Shown: piece after piece, positions 34,912 to 43,643 of the stretch | Layout: each line of letters starts with the position of its first letter | How positions within the stretch are numbered: the stretch's first letter is position 1 | Source of the DNA: Candidatus Limisoma faecipullorum | Lineage (GTDB): Bacteria; Bacteroidota; Bacteroidia; Bacteroidales; Muribaculaceae | NCBI GenBank assembly: GCA_017694955.1 | Contig: JADIMC010000053.1 | Coordinates: 1-64,000 of the forward strand | Length of the DNA: 64,000 nt | Reading direction: 5' to 3' | The notes under the pieces: model-generated | Database searches by the model: none | What the model was told of the DNA's origin: nothing | What the model saw: the letters and a program-made list of their open reading frames with translations, nothing else | Translations under genes and position numbers: made by a program

Positions 34912-36461
34912 TTTCCAAACAAATTTAAAATTCCGTCATATTTCAAAGAGACAAGCACACCATAACTGTCACCTAACAAATTGCCCCTATCCATAGCAAA
35001 TTGTCCTTTTAGCGACAATCCTTTAACTTGATTGAAAGCATACGAAGCCTCAAGCATGAACGAGGTATCTTTTGCCTTTTCTAAACGTGGAGCATCATAA
35101 GAGCCCCAAGATTTGCGATAAGAAACAAGAAATCGATAATCGAGATTGTCCAACAAGCTTCCCGACACACCCGCATGGAATCCGCGGATACGGTTATCGA
35201 AAACCTTTAGGTAGCCGTTCTGATTGTATATCGTTGACGGAATGAACGGAGTACCTTGCGACATTCCGAAATTCATAAACGAGTTATAGCGGAAATTGTT
35301 ATAATAGCTGTCACCACCTGTCGCCTCACCCTTCATATCGGAATCCAGATTGTCGGCAGGAGCCCAATGTGTAGGACCGCTCTGGTTAGTGAAATCTATA
35401 TATTCAATCACAGCATTAGCTACAATCGCCTTTTTGTCCTTATTCTGATACTCAAGTCCCCAAATACCGTCAAACCCGTTCAATTTTCCTATGCCAGAGC
35501 CGTCCTCATACGGCCATTGAAAGTAAGCCTTCAACTGAGTATCATCATGGAACCGGTATCGTGCCACAAAATCCCAGGAGCCAAGCGAATTCCCGTAATA
35601 ATATTGAGAATCACCCTTATTGTCACCCTTTCCTCCTCGCGTTGGCAGAAATATGTCAACCAAATCCTTGAATTTGACGTCATATGGATCCTCTTTTATC
35701 AATTCCCCCCTGTTATAAGTCCTGGCATTCCCTCCGAACTGTGCATACATCTGCATACCCACAGTCACAGAAAACGGCTGAGAAGGCTTTGTACGGAAAT
35801 AGCAACGCTTATAATGCGTCCATACGCCTGTGTTTATAAAATGGCCATAATAGCTGTAATGATCTTCCAGCCAATCGTCCTGCACATATTTCCCATAAGA
35901 GATTTCACCCTGAATCTGCACCCAACCGTTGGTAAATGGTATGTCCTGAAAATCCACGAAACCGACACGCACTTCAGGAACAGGACGGGCATTATTCGAC
36001 TGGATGAAATCGCCTGCCCCAAGACTGCTGTTAAGCAACGGAGATGTCCGCTCCTTCATACCTGCCATCAAAAACACGCCACGATATTTCACTTCGGCAT
36101 ACAGCTGTTGCAACCATATGGCAGCCGGTTTTCTTCCAATTGGCTGCATTTCGCCAGACTGCACATCATAATGCAAATAGTCAACCTCGCTCGAAGCACC
36201 TGTAATGAAATCAGCTCCAAAGGAATAGCTGAACCGCCGCGACAAATCCAAATCTTTCCAGGCTTTTGCCCGAAAATTCATAGTCTTGGATTGCGTGACC
36301 ACACCACCATTATTCGACATTATATAATAGGGAGCCAGACCGGAATCGCTCTTACCAACCGTACCAAGCAGCTCTCCCTCATAATGCAACGGCGTTTCAG
36401 CGGAAATGACACCAACGAGCAGCGCCGACATAATTATTGATATCAGACGTTTATTCATCAA
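34908..36461 (-). CDS. Wzi-like capsule assembly outer-membrane protein
   Basis: 517 residues. Signal peptide MMNKRLISIIMSALLVGVIS, then a barrel with features of the Bacteroidales capsule-assembly Wzi family: GELLGTVGKSDSGLAPYYIMSN, FRAKAWKDLDLSRRFSYSFG, WLQQLYAEVKYRGVFLMAGMKE, and the C-terminal LSLKGQFAMDRGNLLGDSYG. Wzi proteins bind capsular polysaccharide at the cell surface. It follows the glsB-like gene with no gap and overlaps the next lipoprotein by 4 bases. No capsule synthesis genes are nearby, so it may work with a distant locus or another surface glycan. Confidence 0.82.
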   Translation of the reverse strand: MMNKRLISIIMSALLVGVISAETPLHYEGELLGTVGKSDSGLAPYYIMSNNGGVVTQSKTMNFRAKAWKDLDLSRRFSYSFGADFITGASSEVDYLHYDVQSGEMQPIGRKPAAIWLQQLYAEVKYRGVFLMAGMKERTSPLLNSSLGAGDFIQSNNARPVPEVRVGFVDFQDIPFTNGWVQIQGEISYGKYVQDDWLEDHYSYYGHFINTGVWTHYKRCYFRTKPSQPFSVTVGMQMYAQFGGNARTYNRGELIKEDPYDVKFKDLVDIFLPTRGGKGDNKGDSQYYYGNSLGSWDFVARYRFHDDTQLKAYFQWPYEDGSGIGKLNGFDGIWGLEYQNKDKKAIVANAVIEYIDFTNQSGPTHWAPADNLDSDMKGEATGGDSYYNNFRYNSFMNFGMSQGTPFIPSTIYNQNGYLKVFDNRIRGFHAGVSGSLLDNLDYRFLVSYRKSWGSYDAPRLEKAKDTSFMLEASYAFNQVKGLSLKGQFAMDRGNLLGDSYGVLVSLKYDGILNLFGK

Positions 36462-37466
36462 TTAAAAATTATTTGTTTTCGACCTGGCATATTCTTTTAT
36501 CCTGTGTATCACATCCTGACGGTACTCGATAAAGCGCTGATAGAAAGTGCGTATATGCCTCATTTTCTTTTCCTCATAGATATCTGATATGGAGAAAAAT
36601 ATGCCTGTTTCCTCCACATCGCCGAACTCGTCGTTGATTGCCGTGCCAAATAATTTCATCTTCGGCGACAAATTCATATACGAATTAACCAATGGAGGAA
36701 TATTCATACCTCTTGCCCGCACACTGGTATTAAGGATACGGTAATCTTCCTTAAAGCTGTCGCCGACAAAAAGTCTTTGCATTTTTCTCACATTTATATT
36801 CGTCTCCAACGGCTGTATCGGCTGGACAAGATTCTCATTGTCATGGAAGTATTTGTCAAGAAAATACAGTATCATATCACGGCACTCCACCGGATAGCTC
36901 GGATACATTGTCATTTTTCCGAACAAATATTTAATTTGGGGATACACCACAGTCAGCGCGCCCAGTCCATCCCATAGATTATCCAAGGCATAAAGTGCTT
37001 TCGCCCCGGCTTTTGTTGACTGGTAATCTACCGAAACGAACGAACGGCCCAACTCTATCGTATAAGGAAGATATTCTTTCAGGAATTTGTCAGAATATTT
37101 GAACATATGCGACATTGCAATATTCGGTATGCCTGCACTGTCGAAACTCATATTCTCACCTAACAAGAAACGATATCCCCCGATTATTTCCTCCGCTTCA
37201 GGATTCCACACAATCAGTTGCTGGCAAGGCTCATCCATCGTGTCAAACTCATCGATGTCGGCACTTTTTCCTGTTCCACCGCCTGAAGCACGGAATGCAA
37301 TCTCCCGCAAACGCCCTATTTCCCACATTATGTTAGGAGAATTGACCGAATCAACTATATATATTTCATTGCGTCCCTTGTTAGTAGGACGCAGAAACCG
37401 TTCTTCGGTCAGCTCCATCTTCAAAAGACTTTTATGCACTGGAGCAATTATACTTTCTATTTTCAT
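36462..37466 (-). CDS. glsB: Glycine N-acyltransferase GlsB-like (GNAT fold)
   Basis: 334 residues. GNAT/acyl-homoserine-lactone-synthase-like domain (PF13444 type): WEIGRLREIAFRASGGGTG, QQLIVWNPEAEEIIGGYRFL, and LPYTIELGRSFVSVDYQ. The family includes ornithine-lipid OlsB and the Bacteroides glycine-lipid enzyme GlsB, which joins a 3-hydroxyacyl chain to glycine to give commendamide-type N-acyl glycine. It is 12 bases downstream of the PlsC-type gene, matching the paired glsB/glsA organisation known from Bacteroides. It acts at the inner face of the cytoplasmic membrane. Glycine rather than ornithine is inferred from lineage. Confidence 0.78.
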   Translation of the reverse strand: MKIESIIAPVHKSLLKMELTEERFLRPTNKGRNEIYIVDSVNSPNIMWEIGRLREIAFRASGGGTGKSADIDEFDTMDEPCQQLIVWNPEAEEIIGGYRFLLGENMSFDSAGIPNIAMSHMFKYSDKFLKEYLPYTIELGRSFVSVDYQSTKAGAKALYALDNLWDGLGALTVVYPQIKYLFGKMTMYPSYPVECRDMILYFLDKYFHDNENLVQPIQPLETNINVRKMQRLFVGDSFKEDYRILNTSVRARGMNIPPLVNSYMNLSPKMKLFGTAINDEFGDVEETGIFFSISDIYEEKKMRHIRTFYQRFIEYRQDVIHRIKEYARSKTNNF

Positions 37467-37478
37467 CTGAATAACCTA

Positions 37479-38303
37479 TTATTCAACCGACATTTCATAC
37501 ACCCGGCGCTTCACTTCCTGCGCCCACTCCTTCTGAGAGCGGCTATTGTCAAATTCAGTGTAAGGAATCGGCTTTCCTATCTTAATGCGGAAAGTCGAAC
37601 CGGCACCATCGACCATCTCGCCCGGAAGCAGCACCATCTCTATGTTTAATTTTATTCCTATCCGCTTACGGAACTTAGCAAACTTATAAAAGAAACCGGA
37701 GTTAGTCCCGCCAAAATATATAGGGACCACATCCCGCCGGGATTCAATACTTTTTGTTATGAACGACTTTTTCCATTCCGTATCACTTATTTTTCCGTTC
37801 TTCCCTCGGCGCGAGCATAAACCGGCAGGAAACGTTATCATCTGGCAACCGCCATGATAAGCCTCATCTACAGCCTCCATATTCTTCCGCGACTGCCCGC
37901 CGTGCTTGTTAATCGGCAAAAACACGCCATTAAGCGGCTTTATAAGCATCAATATATCATTGACTATGCACTTCACGTTTCCATCATATTTCCGTCCCAA
38001 TATGGTAATCAATGCCATACCGTCGAGACCTCCAAGCGGATGGTTCGAAGCGAATATGTAACGACCGTCGTCAGAAATATTGTCCAAACCCTCAACTTCC
38101 AATTTGATGCCGAATGAGCCGAGAACCCCCTCAGCGAAATCAACGCCTCTCCTGTCGGCATTTTCTTTCAGCACCCTGTTAAGCTCTTTTTGCCTGACAA
38201 CCCGCTCCAACCAGCGGTAAACGAAACCTGGTATATGCTTTGCATAGCTCGGAATCTTAGCCTCCACAGCCTCGCGCACGTCAATATGTAGCGGTTGTTC
38301 CAC
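37479..38303 (-). CDS. glsA: PlsC-type acyltransferase, GlsA-like
   Basis: 274 residues from a GTG at 38303; no ATG fits between the -7 box TAAGTTTG (38323-38330, minus strand) and this position. The lysophospholipid acyltransferase core is visible: FASNHPLGGLDG (the NHx4D motif with one more residue), GVFLPINKHGGQSR, MITFPAGLCSRR (FPEG equivalent) and VPIYFGGTNSGFFY. In Bacteroides the GlsA partner of GlsB adds the second acyl chain to the hydroxyl of the N-acyl glycine, giving diacylated glycine lipid. First gene of the operon glsA-glsB-wzi-lipoprotein. Confidence 0.8.
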   Translation of the reverse strand: MEQPLHIDVREAVEAKIPSYAKHIPGFVYRWLERVVRQKELNRVLKENADRRGVDFAEGVLGSFGIKLEVEGLDNISDDGRYIFASNHPLGGLDGMALITILGRKYDGNVKCIVNDILMLIKPLNGVFLPINKHGGQSRKNMEAVDEAYHGGCQMITFPAGLCSRRGKNGKISDTEWKKSFITKSIESRRDVVPIYFGGTNSGFFYKFAKFRKRIGIKLNIEMVLLPGEMVDGAGSTFRIKIGKPIPYTEFDNSRSQKEWAQEVKRRVYEMSVE

Positions 38304-38501
38304 TTCTGTCGATTTTTTGTTGCAAACTTACAAAAAAATCCAATATCGACAGGACATAACACTATCCGATTTTAATATTTACATTTCCAGAAGACACTTC
38401 CTACTGCCAGGACTTCCCGAATCGTTTACAAAACAAAACGAATATTCCGCCTTGCAGAAAATAACGATTTAAATAAGAGTGCATATAATTTCGATAGAAA
38501 A

Positions 38502-38533
38502 TTTGCAAGTTTCAAACCGAAATGATATATTTG
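38502..38533 (+). promoter_or_regulatory. Promoter of metallophosphoesterase gene
   Basis: TTTG at 38502-38505, 20-base spacer, TATATTTG at 38526-38533. It covers an in-frame upstream ATG at 38522, excluding that as the start. Confidence 0.8.
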
Positions 38534-38569
38534 CAACAACCTAACAACCAAATTCAAAAAATTCAAACT

Positions 38570-39595
38570 ATGGCTAACATTTCAAGAAGATCCTTTCTAC
38601 AGAAAGTAGCGACAGTTGCAATGGCTTCTGCTGTCGCTCCGGTCGCAGCGCTTGCCGCCGATGAAACGGCCAAGACAAAAGCAGTGCCCGGAACAGGAGG
38701 ATTTGACGCTGACGGACGCCCTCTGCCTCCAAAAAAGATTATCGGACGCGGTTCCGAAATGAAAATCATCCAAATCACCGACACGCATCTGAGAGGCGAC
38801 AATCTATTGTCATTCGGCAAATGCGACACGTCAACCACCGTACGAAAAGCCGTCGAATACTTCCAGAAGATGCAGGAAAAGGACCTGCCCGATATGTTCA
38901 TTGCCACTGGCGACCTGGCAGACAACGGCAACCACACTGCCTACGGAAAAATCCACGACTATTTCTCCGACCTTCCACGTCCTGTGTTCTGTGTTCCAGG
39001 AAACCACGACAACCGTGCCGATATGCTCAGGCTCCTTGGCGACAAAATGTGCCCGGTAAAAGACGACATCGCCCCCTACATCTGTTATACGGTTGAAGGG
39101 TATCCGGTTCGCATAATATGCATCGATACAATCGTTCAAGGCAAGCACTGGGGAGGCATCACGGAGAAAGTGGCAGACTGGCTGGAAGCGAAACTCGACG
39201 AACAGCCAAGAAAGAAAACACTCATCTTCACACACCACCCACCTTTCGACACAGGCATGGGCTTTATGGACGAAGGCTTTGAAAACATCGGAAGACTGGA
39301 GGACATCCTCACAAGGCACAAAAACCACATACAGCTCTGTTGCGGACATATGCACCGCAACATCGCCACCCGCTGGAGAGGAGTGCCTGTCACCGTGTCC
39401 GCCCCGATTTGCATGTTGATGGAAATAGATTTCACGGAAGCCGGAGGCGACCGTTTCTGGCTTGCAGACCCACAATACACAATACATCATTTCTATCACA
39501 ACCAAATCAACACTTACAACTGCATCATCCCTACGCATGCAAGCTACGACGGGCCATTCCCGTTCAAATATCTGGATGTTGACAAGAAGAAATAA
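38570..39595 (+). CDS. Tat-signal metallophosphoesterase
   Basis: 341 residues from the ATG at 38570. The N-terminus SRRSFLQKVATVAMASAVAP is a twin-arginine signal. The calcineurin-like phosphoesterase motifs follow in order: QITDTHLRGDN (DxH), ATGDLADNGNH (GDxxD), VPGNHDNR (GNHD), FTHHPPF, and CGHMHRN (GHxH), giving a full two-metal site. Overall layout is close to CpdA-type cyclic-nucleotide phosphodiesterases, but export by Tat argues for a periplasmic phosphate-ester substrate. Monocistronic: near-perfect promoter upstream, terminator at 39621-39657. Confidence 0.9.
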   Translation: MANISRRSFLQKVATVAMASAVAPVAALAADETAKTKAVPGTGGFDADGRPLPPKKIIGRGSEMKIIQITDTHLRGDNLLSFGKCDTSTTVRKAVEYFQKMQEKDLPDMFIATGDLADNGNHTAYGKIHDYFSDLPRPVFCVPGNHDNRADMLRLLGDKMCPVKDDIAPYICYTVEGYPVRIICIDTIVQGKHWGGITEKVADWLEAKLDEQPRKKTLIFTHHPPFDTGMGFMDEGFENIGRLEDILTRHKNHIQLCCGHMHRNIATRWRGVPVTVSAPICMLMEIDFTEAGGDRFWLADPQYTIHHFYHNQINTYNCIIPTHASYDGPFPFKYLDVDKKK

Positions 39596-39620
39596 TCACA
39601 CGACAAAACAAGCTTTTCAG

Positions 39621-39657
39621 TGCTGGCAGATTTATTTTAACCTGCCGGCATTTTTAT
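39621..39657 (+). terminator. Terminator of phosphoesterase gene
   Basis: TGCTGGCAG / CTGCCGGCA stem with one wobble pair, then TTTTTATT. Confidence 0.85.
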
Positions 39658-39737
39658 TATCCGGCGAATCAGCTTCCATTTCAGAAATTCTCCATATCTT
39701 CGCAAGCGACATATAATCCGGTAATCTTAATATAATA

Positions 39738-40451
39738 ATGTATAAGAACATCAAGGTGGCAATAACATGCGATATCGACGAGGAAGAACGGATACGCATG
39801 CTTGTCTATTACCACGAAGCGATTACGGTTGGCGGAGCCGTTCCGTTGATAGTCCCGCCATACACCGACGAGGAAAGATTAGCCGAATGGCTCGATTGCG
39901 TGCAACCCGACGGACTGATGCTCAGCGGCGGGTCCGACATCAACCCGGCAATATACGGAGAAAAGCCGGAAGCAGGACTTGGCAGAGTGTCGGAAACCCG
40001 CGACGCATACGAGCTGGCATTACTTAAACTCGCTATCGGGAAAGGAATCCCGGTGCTGGGCATTTGCCGTGGCTTGCAGACTATAAATGTGGCGTTCGGC
40101 GGCACGCTCATCCAAGATATGCCGGCACAAATGGGAAAAGAATATGCATATCACGACCAAAAACAACCTACCTGGCAACCTGTACACGAAGTCACGTTTT
40201 CCGACAATTCCAAAGTAGGGAAACTTTTTGGCATAAACCGTATAATGACAAATTCCCATCATCATCAATGCACAGACAGGCTCGGAAAAGGATTAATCGC
40301 ATCCGGACACACTGCCGACGGTGTAATCGAGGCTCTGGAAACGCCCGACGGAAAAATAATGGCAGTACAATTCCACCCGGAACGTATGGTCTATACCGAC
40401 CGACGGATGTCTGAATTCTTTTCACAATGGTGCAACTCATTAAAAAGCTAA
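39738..40451 (+). CDS. Class I amidotransferase-like hydrolase (PuuD type)
   Basis: 237 residues. Gamma-glutamyl-gamma-aminobutyrate hydrolase family (peptidase C26) signatures: MLSGGSDINPAIYGE, the nucleophile elbow GICRGLQTINVAFGGTL (Cys), TNSHHHQ, and VQFHPERM with the catalytic His-Pro-Glu. Cytoplasmic. In E. coli PuuD cleaves gamma-glutamyl-GABA from putrescine, but no other puu genes are here, so the true gamma-glutamyl substrate is open. It sits alone between a terminator and acpP. Confidence 0.9.
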   Translation: MYKNIKVAITCDIDEEERIRMLVYYHEAITVGGAVPLIVPPYTDEERLAEWLDCVQPDGLMLSGGSDINPAIYGEKPEAGLGRVSETRDAYELALLKLAIGKGIPVLGICRGLQTINVAFGGTLIQDMPAQMGKEYAYHDQKQPTWQPVHEVTFSDNSKVGKLFGINRIMTNSHHHQCTDRLGKGLIASGHTADGVIEALETPDGKIMAVQFHPERMVYTDRRMSEFFSQWCNSLKS

Positions 40452-40625
40452 GAAAATAAGGACAGAAAATGGCACATTCCTCCGATTATCTGCACATTTG
40501 AACTTTTTTTGTGCAAGAAACGACCGTTTTCTGTTAAAAAATTTTCGTGTAACCAAATTAATTATTTACTTTGCAGCTCTAAAAGAAGAATCAATATTTA
40601 TTATTAATTTTTAAAACTTAAAGTT

Positions 40626-40859
40626 ATGTCTGAAATTTCAGAAAAAGTAAAGGCTATAATCGTAGAGAAATTGGGTGTAAACGAAAGCGAAGTTACGCCG
40701 GAAGCTACATTTGCACAAGATCTTGGTGCTGATTCTCTCGACACTGTAGAATTGATTATGGAATTCGAAAAGGAATTCGGCATCACAATTCCTGATGACA
40801 AAGCTGAAGGAATCAAGACTGTAGGCGACGCTATCGCTTATATCGAAGCTAACAAATAA
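40626..40859 (+). CDS. acpP: Acyl carrier protein
   Basis: 77 residues, acidic. The phosphopantetheine attachment motif [15 protein letters not shown] has Ser37. It carries growing acyl chains in type II fatty-acid synthesis. It begins the acpP-fabF-rnc operon, a conserved bacterial order, with fabF 15 bases later. A TTTACTTTGC sequence near 40566-40575 may be its -7 region with one base missing from the consensus. Confidence 0.98.
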   Translation: MSEISEKVKAIIVEKLGVNESEVTPEATFAQDLGADSLDTVELIMEFEKEFGITIPDDKAEGIKTVGDAIAYIEANK

Positions 40860-40874
40860 TTTACATCCATTAAA

Positions 40875-42140
40875 ATGGAACTTAAAAGAGTTGTAATCAC
40901 AGGTCTTGGGGCAATCACACCGCTTGGCAACGACGTGGCAACGACGTGGACCAACGCATTAAAGGGAGTGAGCGGCGCAGGACCGATTACTCATTTCGAC
41001 GCTTCGCTGTTCAAGACTCAGTTTGCATGCGAAGTGAAGGGGTACAACTCTGCCGATTATTTCGACCGTAAGGAACTCCGCAAATACGATCTTTACGCAC
41101 AATATGGCGTGGTTGCAGCCAAGGAAGCCATCAAGGACTCTGGCCTTGAGGAATATGCCGGGCTCGACCGCGACAATGTCGGTGTAATCATCGCTGCCGG
41201 AATCGGAGGTTTGCACACTTTCGAGGAAGAGGCTGGATACTATGCGATGCATCAGGATCAAGGTCCGAAATACAATCCGTTCTTCATACCGAAGATGATT
41301 GCGGATATGGCTGCCGGACACGTGTCGATGATTTATGGCTACCGTGGCCCCAACTATGCCACTGTTTCAGCCTGTGCTTCTTCGACCAACGCACTGATTG
41401 ACGCATTCAACTACATACGCCTCGGAAAAGCGGTAGCTATCGTCACCGGTGGTGCGGAAGCGGCTATCTATCCTGCCGGAGTTGGAGGTTTCAACTCGAT
41501 GCACGCGCTCTCAACACGCAACGATGACCCGCAGCATGCTTCGCGCCCGTTCAGCGGCTCACGCGATGGATTCGTCATCGGCGAAGGAAGCGCATGCCTC
41601 GTATTCGAGGAATTGGAACACGCACTTGCACGTGGAGCGCATATCTATGCCGAAGTGGCAGGAGGCGGTATGTCGGCAGACGCTTATCACCTGACAGCAT
41701 CACATCCGGAAGGATTAGGTGCGAAACTGGTGATGCAGCGCACCCTTGAGGATGCCGGGATGAAGCCGGAAGACCTTGACTATATCAACGTACATGGCAC
41801 ATCAACCCCCGTTGGCGACCTCTCTGAAGTAAAAGCCATTAAGGAAGTTTTCGGTGAACACGCTTATAAATTGAACATAAGCTCTACCAAATCAATGACA
41901 GGCCACCTGCTTGGTGCCGCCGGCGCTTTGGAAGCCTTGTTCTGCGTAAAAGCCGTGACCGACGACATCATCCCTCCGACAATCAATCACGTTGAAGGTG
42001 ATAATGACCCGGAAATCGACTACAACCTCAATTTTACTTTCGGTGAAGCTCAAAAACGCACTGTAAATGCGGCATTGTCCAACACATTCGGTTTCGGCGG
42101 ACATAATGCCAGTGTTATCGTAAAAAAGTTCAATAAGTAA
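40875..42140 (+). CDS. fabF: Beta-ketoacyl-ACP synthase II
   Basis: 421 residues, standard length. Catalytic triad motifs: VSACASSTNAL (nucleophile Cys167), VHGTSTPVGD, and SMTGHLLGAAGALEALF. It condenses malonyl-ACP with acyl-ACP during chain elongation and governs cis-vaccenate type temperature adjustment in some bacteria. Middle gene of the acpP-fabF-rnc operon; rnc starts 16 bases after its stop. Confidence 0.97.
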   Translation: MELKRVVITGLGAITPLGNDVATTWTNALKGVSGAGPITHFDASLFKTQFACEVKGYNSADYFDRKELRKYDLYAQYGVVAAKEAIKDSGLEEYAGLDRDNVGVIIAAGIGGLHTFEEEAGYYAMHQDQGPKYNPFFIPKMIADMAAGHVSMIYGYRGPNYATVSACASSTNALIDAFNYIRLGKAVAIVTGGAEAAIYPAGVGGFNSMHALSTRNDDPQHASRPFSGSRDGFVIGEGSACLVFEELEHALARGAHIYAEVAGGGMSADAYHLTASHPEGLGAKLVMQRTLEDAGMKPEDLDYINVHGTSTPVGDLSEVKAIKEVFGEHAYKLNISSTKSMTGHLLGAAGALEALFCVKAVTDDIIPPTINHVEGDNDPEIDYNLNFTFGEAQKRTVNAALSNTFGFGGHNASVIVKKFNK

Positions 42141-42156
42141 ACAAAAACCACGGCAA

Positions 42157-42936
42157 ATGTGGTTTTACGATAAAATCCTGTTTTATATAAAGCTCCTTTC
42201 CTCAAAAGAAAAGGAGCTTTATTTGTTTCTTTATCAACTGCTCGGTTTCTGCCCGCACAACCTGCAACTTTACAAGCAAGCATTCTGCCATCGCTCGCAT
42301 GCAAAAAAACACCCTGACGAGAAAAACCTTGACAACGAGCGGCTCGAATTTCTCGGCGACGCGATTCTCAACGCGGTCGTTTCCGATATGCTATACAAGA
42401 AATTCAGCAAAGGTAAAGAAGGATTCCTCTCCAATACCCGGTCTAAAATAGTGCAGCGCGAATCATTGAACCGCCTTGCCGACGAAACAGGACTAATAAA
42501 GCAACTAAAATACTCCTGCCCTGCCCACAGCCATAATTGCTATATGGGAGGCAACGCCGTAGAGGCCCTGATTGGCGCCGTATATCTTGACCGCGGCTAC
42601 TCCTGTTGCCGCTCATTCATCGAACAAAGGCTGATAAAGCCACACATCAACGTCAACTCGCTTGCAAGAAAGGTGATAAACTTTAAATCCAAGCTATTGG
42701 AATGGTGCCAGAAAAACAAAATTGAAATTAACTACGAGCTCATCTCGTCAAAACGAGATAGCGAAGGGTGCGAAATATTCTGTTCATCCGTCATCATCGG
42801 CGGAATAGAAAGGGAACAAGGCAAAGGTTATACAAAAAAAGAATCACAACAGGAAGCATCCCGCAAAATACTGATTAAAATCAACAATTCAGAAGAATTC
42901 CGGAATTCACTGCTCAGTTCTGCCATTCAAAAATAG
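42157..42936 (+). CDS. rnc: Ribonuclease III
   Basis: 259 residues. The RNase III signature NERLEFLGDAILNAVVSDMLY and the second acidic cluster GGNAVEALIGAVYLDRGY supply the metal-binding residues; the C-terminal part (about 180-250, SKLLEWCQKNKIEINYEL, GYTKKESQQEASRKIL) is a double-stranded RNA-binding domain. It cuts structured RNA including rRNA precursors. The first ~30 residues extend beyond the usual start but no better ATG is available. Terminator lies about 70 bases downstream. Confidence 0.95.
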   Translation: MWFYDKILFYIKLLSSKEKELYLFLYQLLGFCPHNLQLYKQAFCHRSHAKKHPDEKNLDNERLEFLGDAILNAVVSDMLYKKFSKGKEGFLSNTRSKIVQRESLNRLADETGLIKQLKYSCPAHSHNCYMGGNAVEALIGAVYLDRGYSCCRSFIEQRLIKPHINVNSLARKVINFKSKLLEWCQKNKIEINYELISSKRDSEGCEIFCSSVIIGGIEREQGKGYTKKESQQEASRKILIKINNSEEFRNSLLSSAIQK

Positions 42937-43002
42937 ACCTATCTCCGGATTCGCCATACCTCCATAATAATTCATCATCACTGTACTTCCCACACTATCA
43001 AA

Positions 43003-43027
43003 CCCCTACGGAAAACCGTAGTTTTTT
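43003..43027 (+). terminator. Terminator of acpP-fabF-rnc
   Basis: CTACGG-AAAA-CCGTAG followed by six T. Confidence 0.85.
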
Positions 43028-43098
43028 AGCGCAAAAAGATTTTTTAAGGTTTAAAACTTGTTACACACAATCTTTTATTTCTAAATTTGAAGCAGCAG

Positions 43099-43415
43099 AA
43101 AAGTGTCCTCCCCTGTTCACGAAGCGGAGCGGACTTAATAGGGGAAGTGGGTCGAAGACCCGGAGGGGTTCTTTATTGTGGCTGTCGCCACAGGTTAGAG
43201 GTTAAGGGTCATAGGTTATAGCGGCGAGGCCGCGCTACAGGCTAACCAGCAAATATAACCTGTCAGCTGCGCTGACAATAACCTGAGCCAAAGGCTCACT
43301 GAATAGTCCTGAACGGAGCCGCTTTGCGGCTCTTCCCGGCGGCAGAGGCCGCAGGTATCAACCCCCTCGGCACTCCGTGCCACTCCCCCTATTTGCTCCG
43401 CAAACAGAGGGAGAC
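43099..43415 (+). repeat. Long inverted-repeat element, copy 1
   Basis: 317 bases. The left half opens AAAGTGTCCTCCCCTGTTCAC and runs through AATAGGGGA to CGGAGGGGTT; the right half, AACCCCCTCGGCACTCCGTG to AACAGAGGGAGAC, is an imperfect reverse complement of the left. The centre holds a mini-hairpin (43177-43192), GGTTA-rich words, extra palindromes and their inverted counterparts. It is the longest of three copies and ends 228 bases before the next gene. Confidence 0.85.
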
Positions 43416-43472
43416 ATAGGAATGTTGAGTGAGAATTTTCACTAAACACTCAACACTAAACGCTCAACTGAA

Positions 43473-43520
43473 CAGCCCCATAGGGGCTATTGATGCGTAA
43501 CCCACGGCTTCAGCCGTGGG
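43473..43520 (+). repeat. Bipartite palindrome repeat, third copy
   Basis: AGCCCCATAGGGGCT (43474-43488 region), spacer, then CCCACGGCTTCAGCCGTGGG (43501-43520) with perfect 9-bp arms around TC. Same A-then-B order as the copies near 14.3 kb. Confidence 0.75.
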
Positions 43521-43643
43521 TCATAGAGCGGCAAAGCACCGGCCTCGTAGAGGTCGCGCTTGAAGCAACCAAGCCACAGGCACGGCACCTACAGAGCAGT
43601 TGTTCTGTCGAAGAATGAATTATTAATAATAAAACATATAGGT

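Larger units (their letters stand above)
42937..43643. other. Repeat-rich intergenic region
   Basis: About 700 bases with no believable gene. Contents in order: rnc terminator, the 317-bp inverted-repeat element (43099-43415), a 9-bp inverted repeat TGTTGAGTG / CACTCAACA (43423-43455), a bipartite palindrome unit (43473-43520), then 120 bases leading to the large exported protein. Confidence 0.8.

Noticed and set aside
35256-36440. 394-codon plus-strand open frame
   Set aside because: Antisense shadow of the wzi-like gene; no family resemblance or promoter.
38522-38569. Upstream in-frame ATG for the phosphoesterase
   Set aside because: It lies inside the promoter (TTTG-N20-TATATTTG), and the twin-arginine signal begins properly at 38570.
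43560-43643. 28-codon N-terminal extension of the giant exported protein
   Set aside because: It would precede the signal peptide with repeat-derived sequence; the ATG at 43644 starts the signal directly. Similar extensions at 49764 and 50933 were rejected for the same reason.
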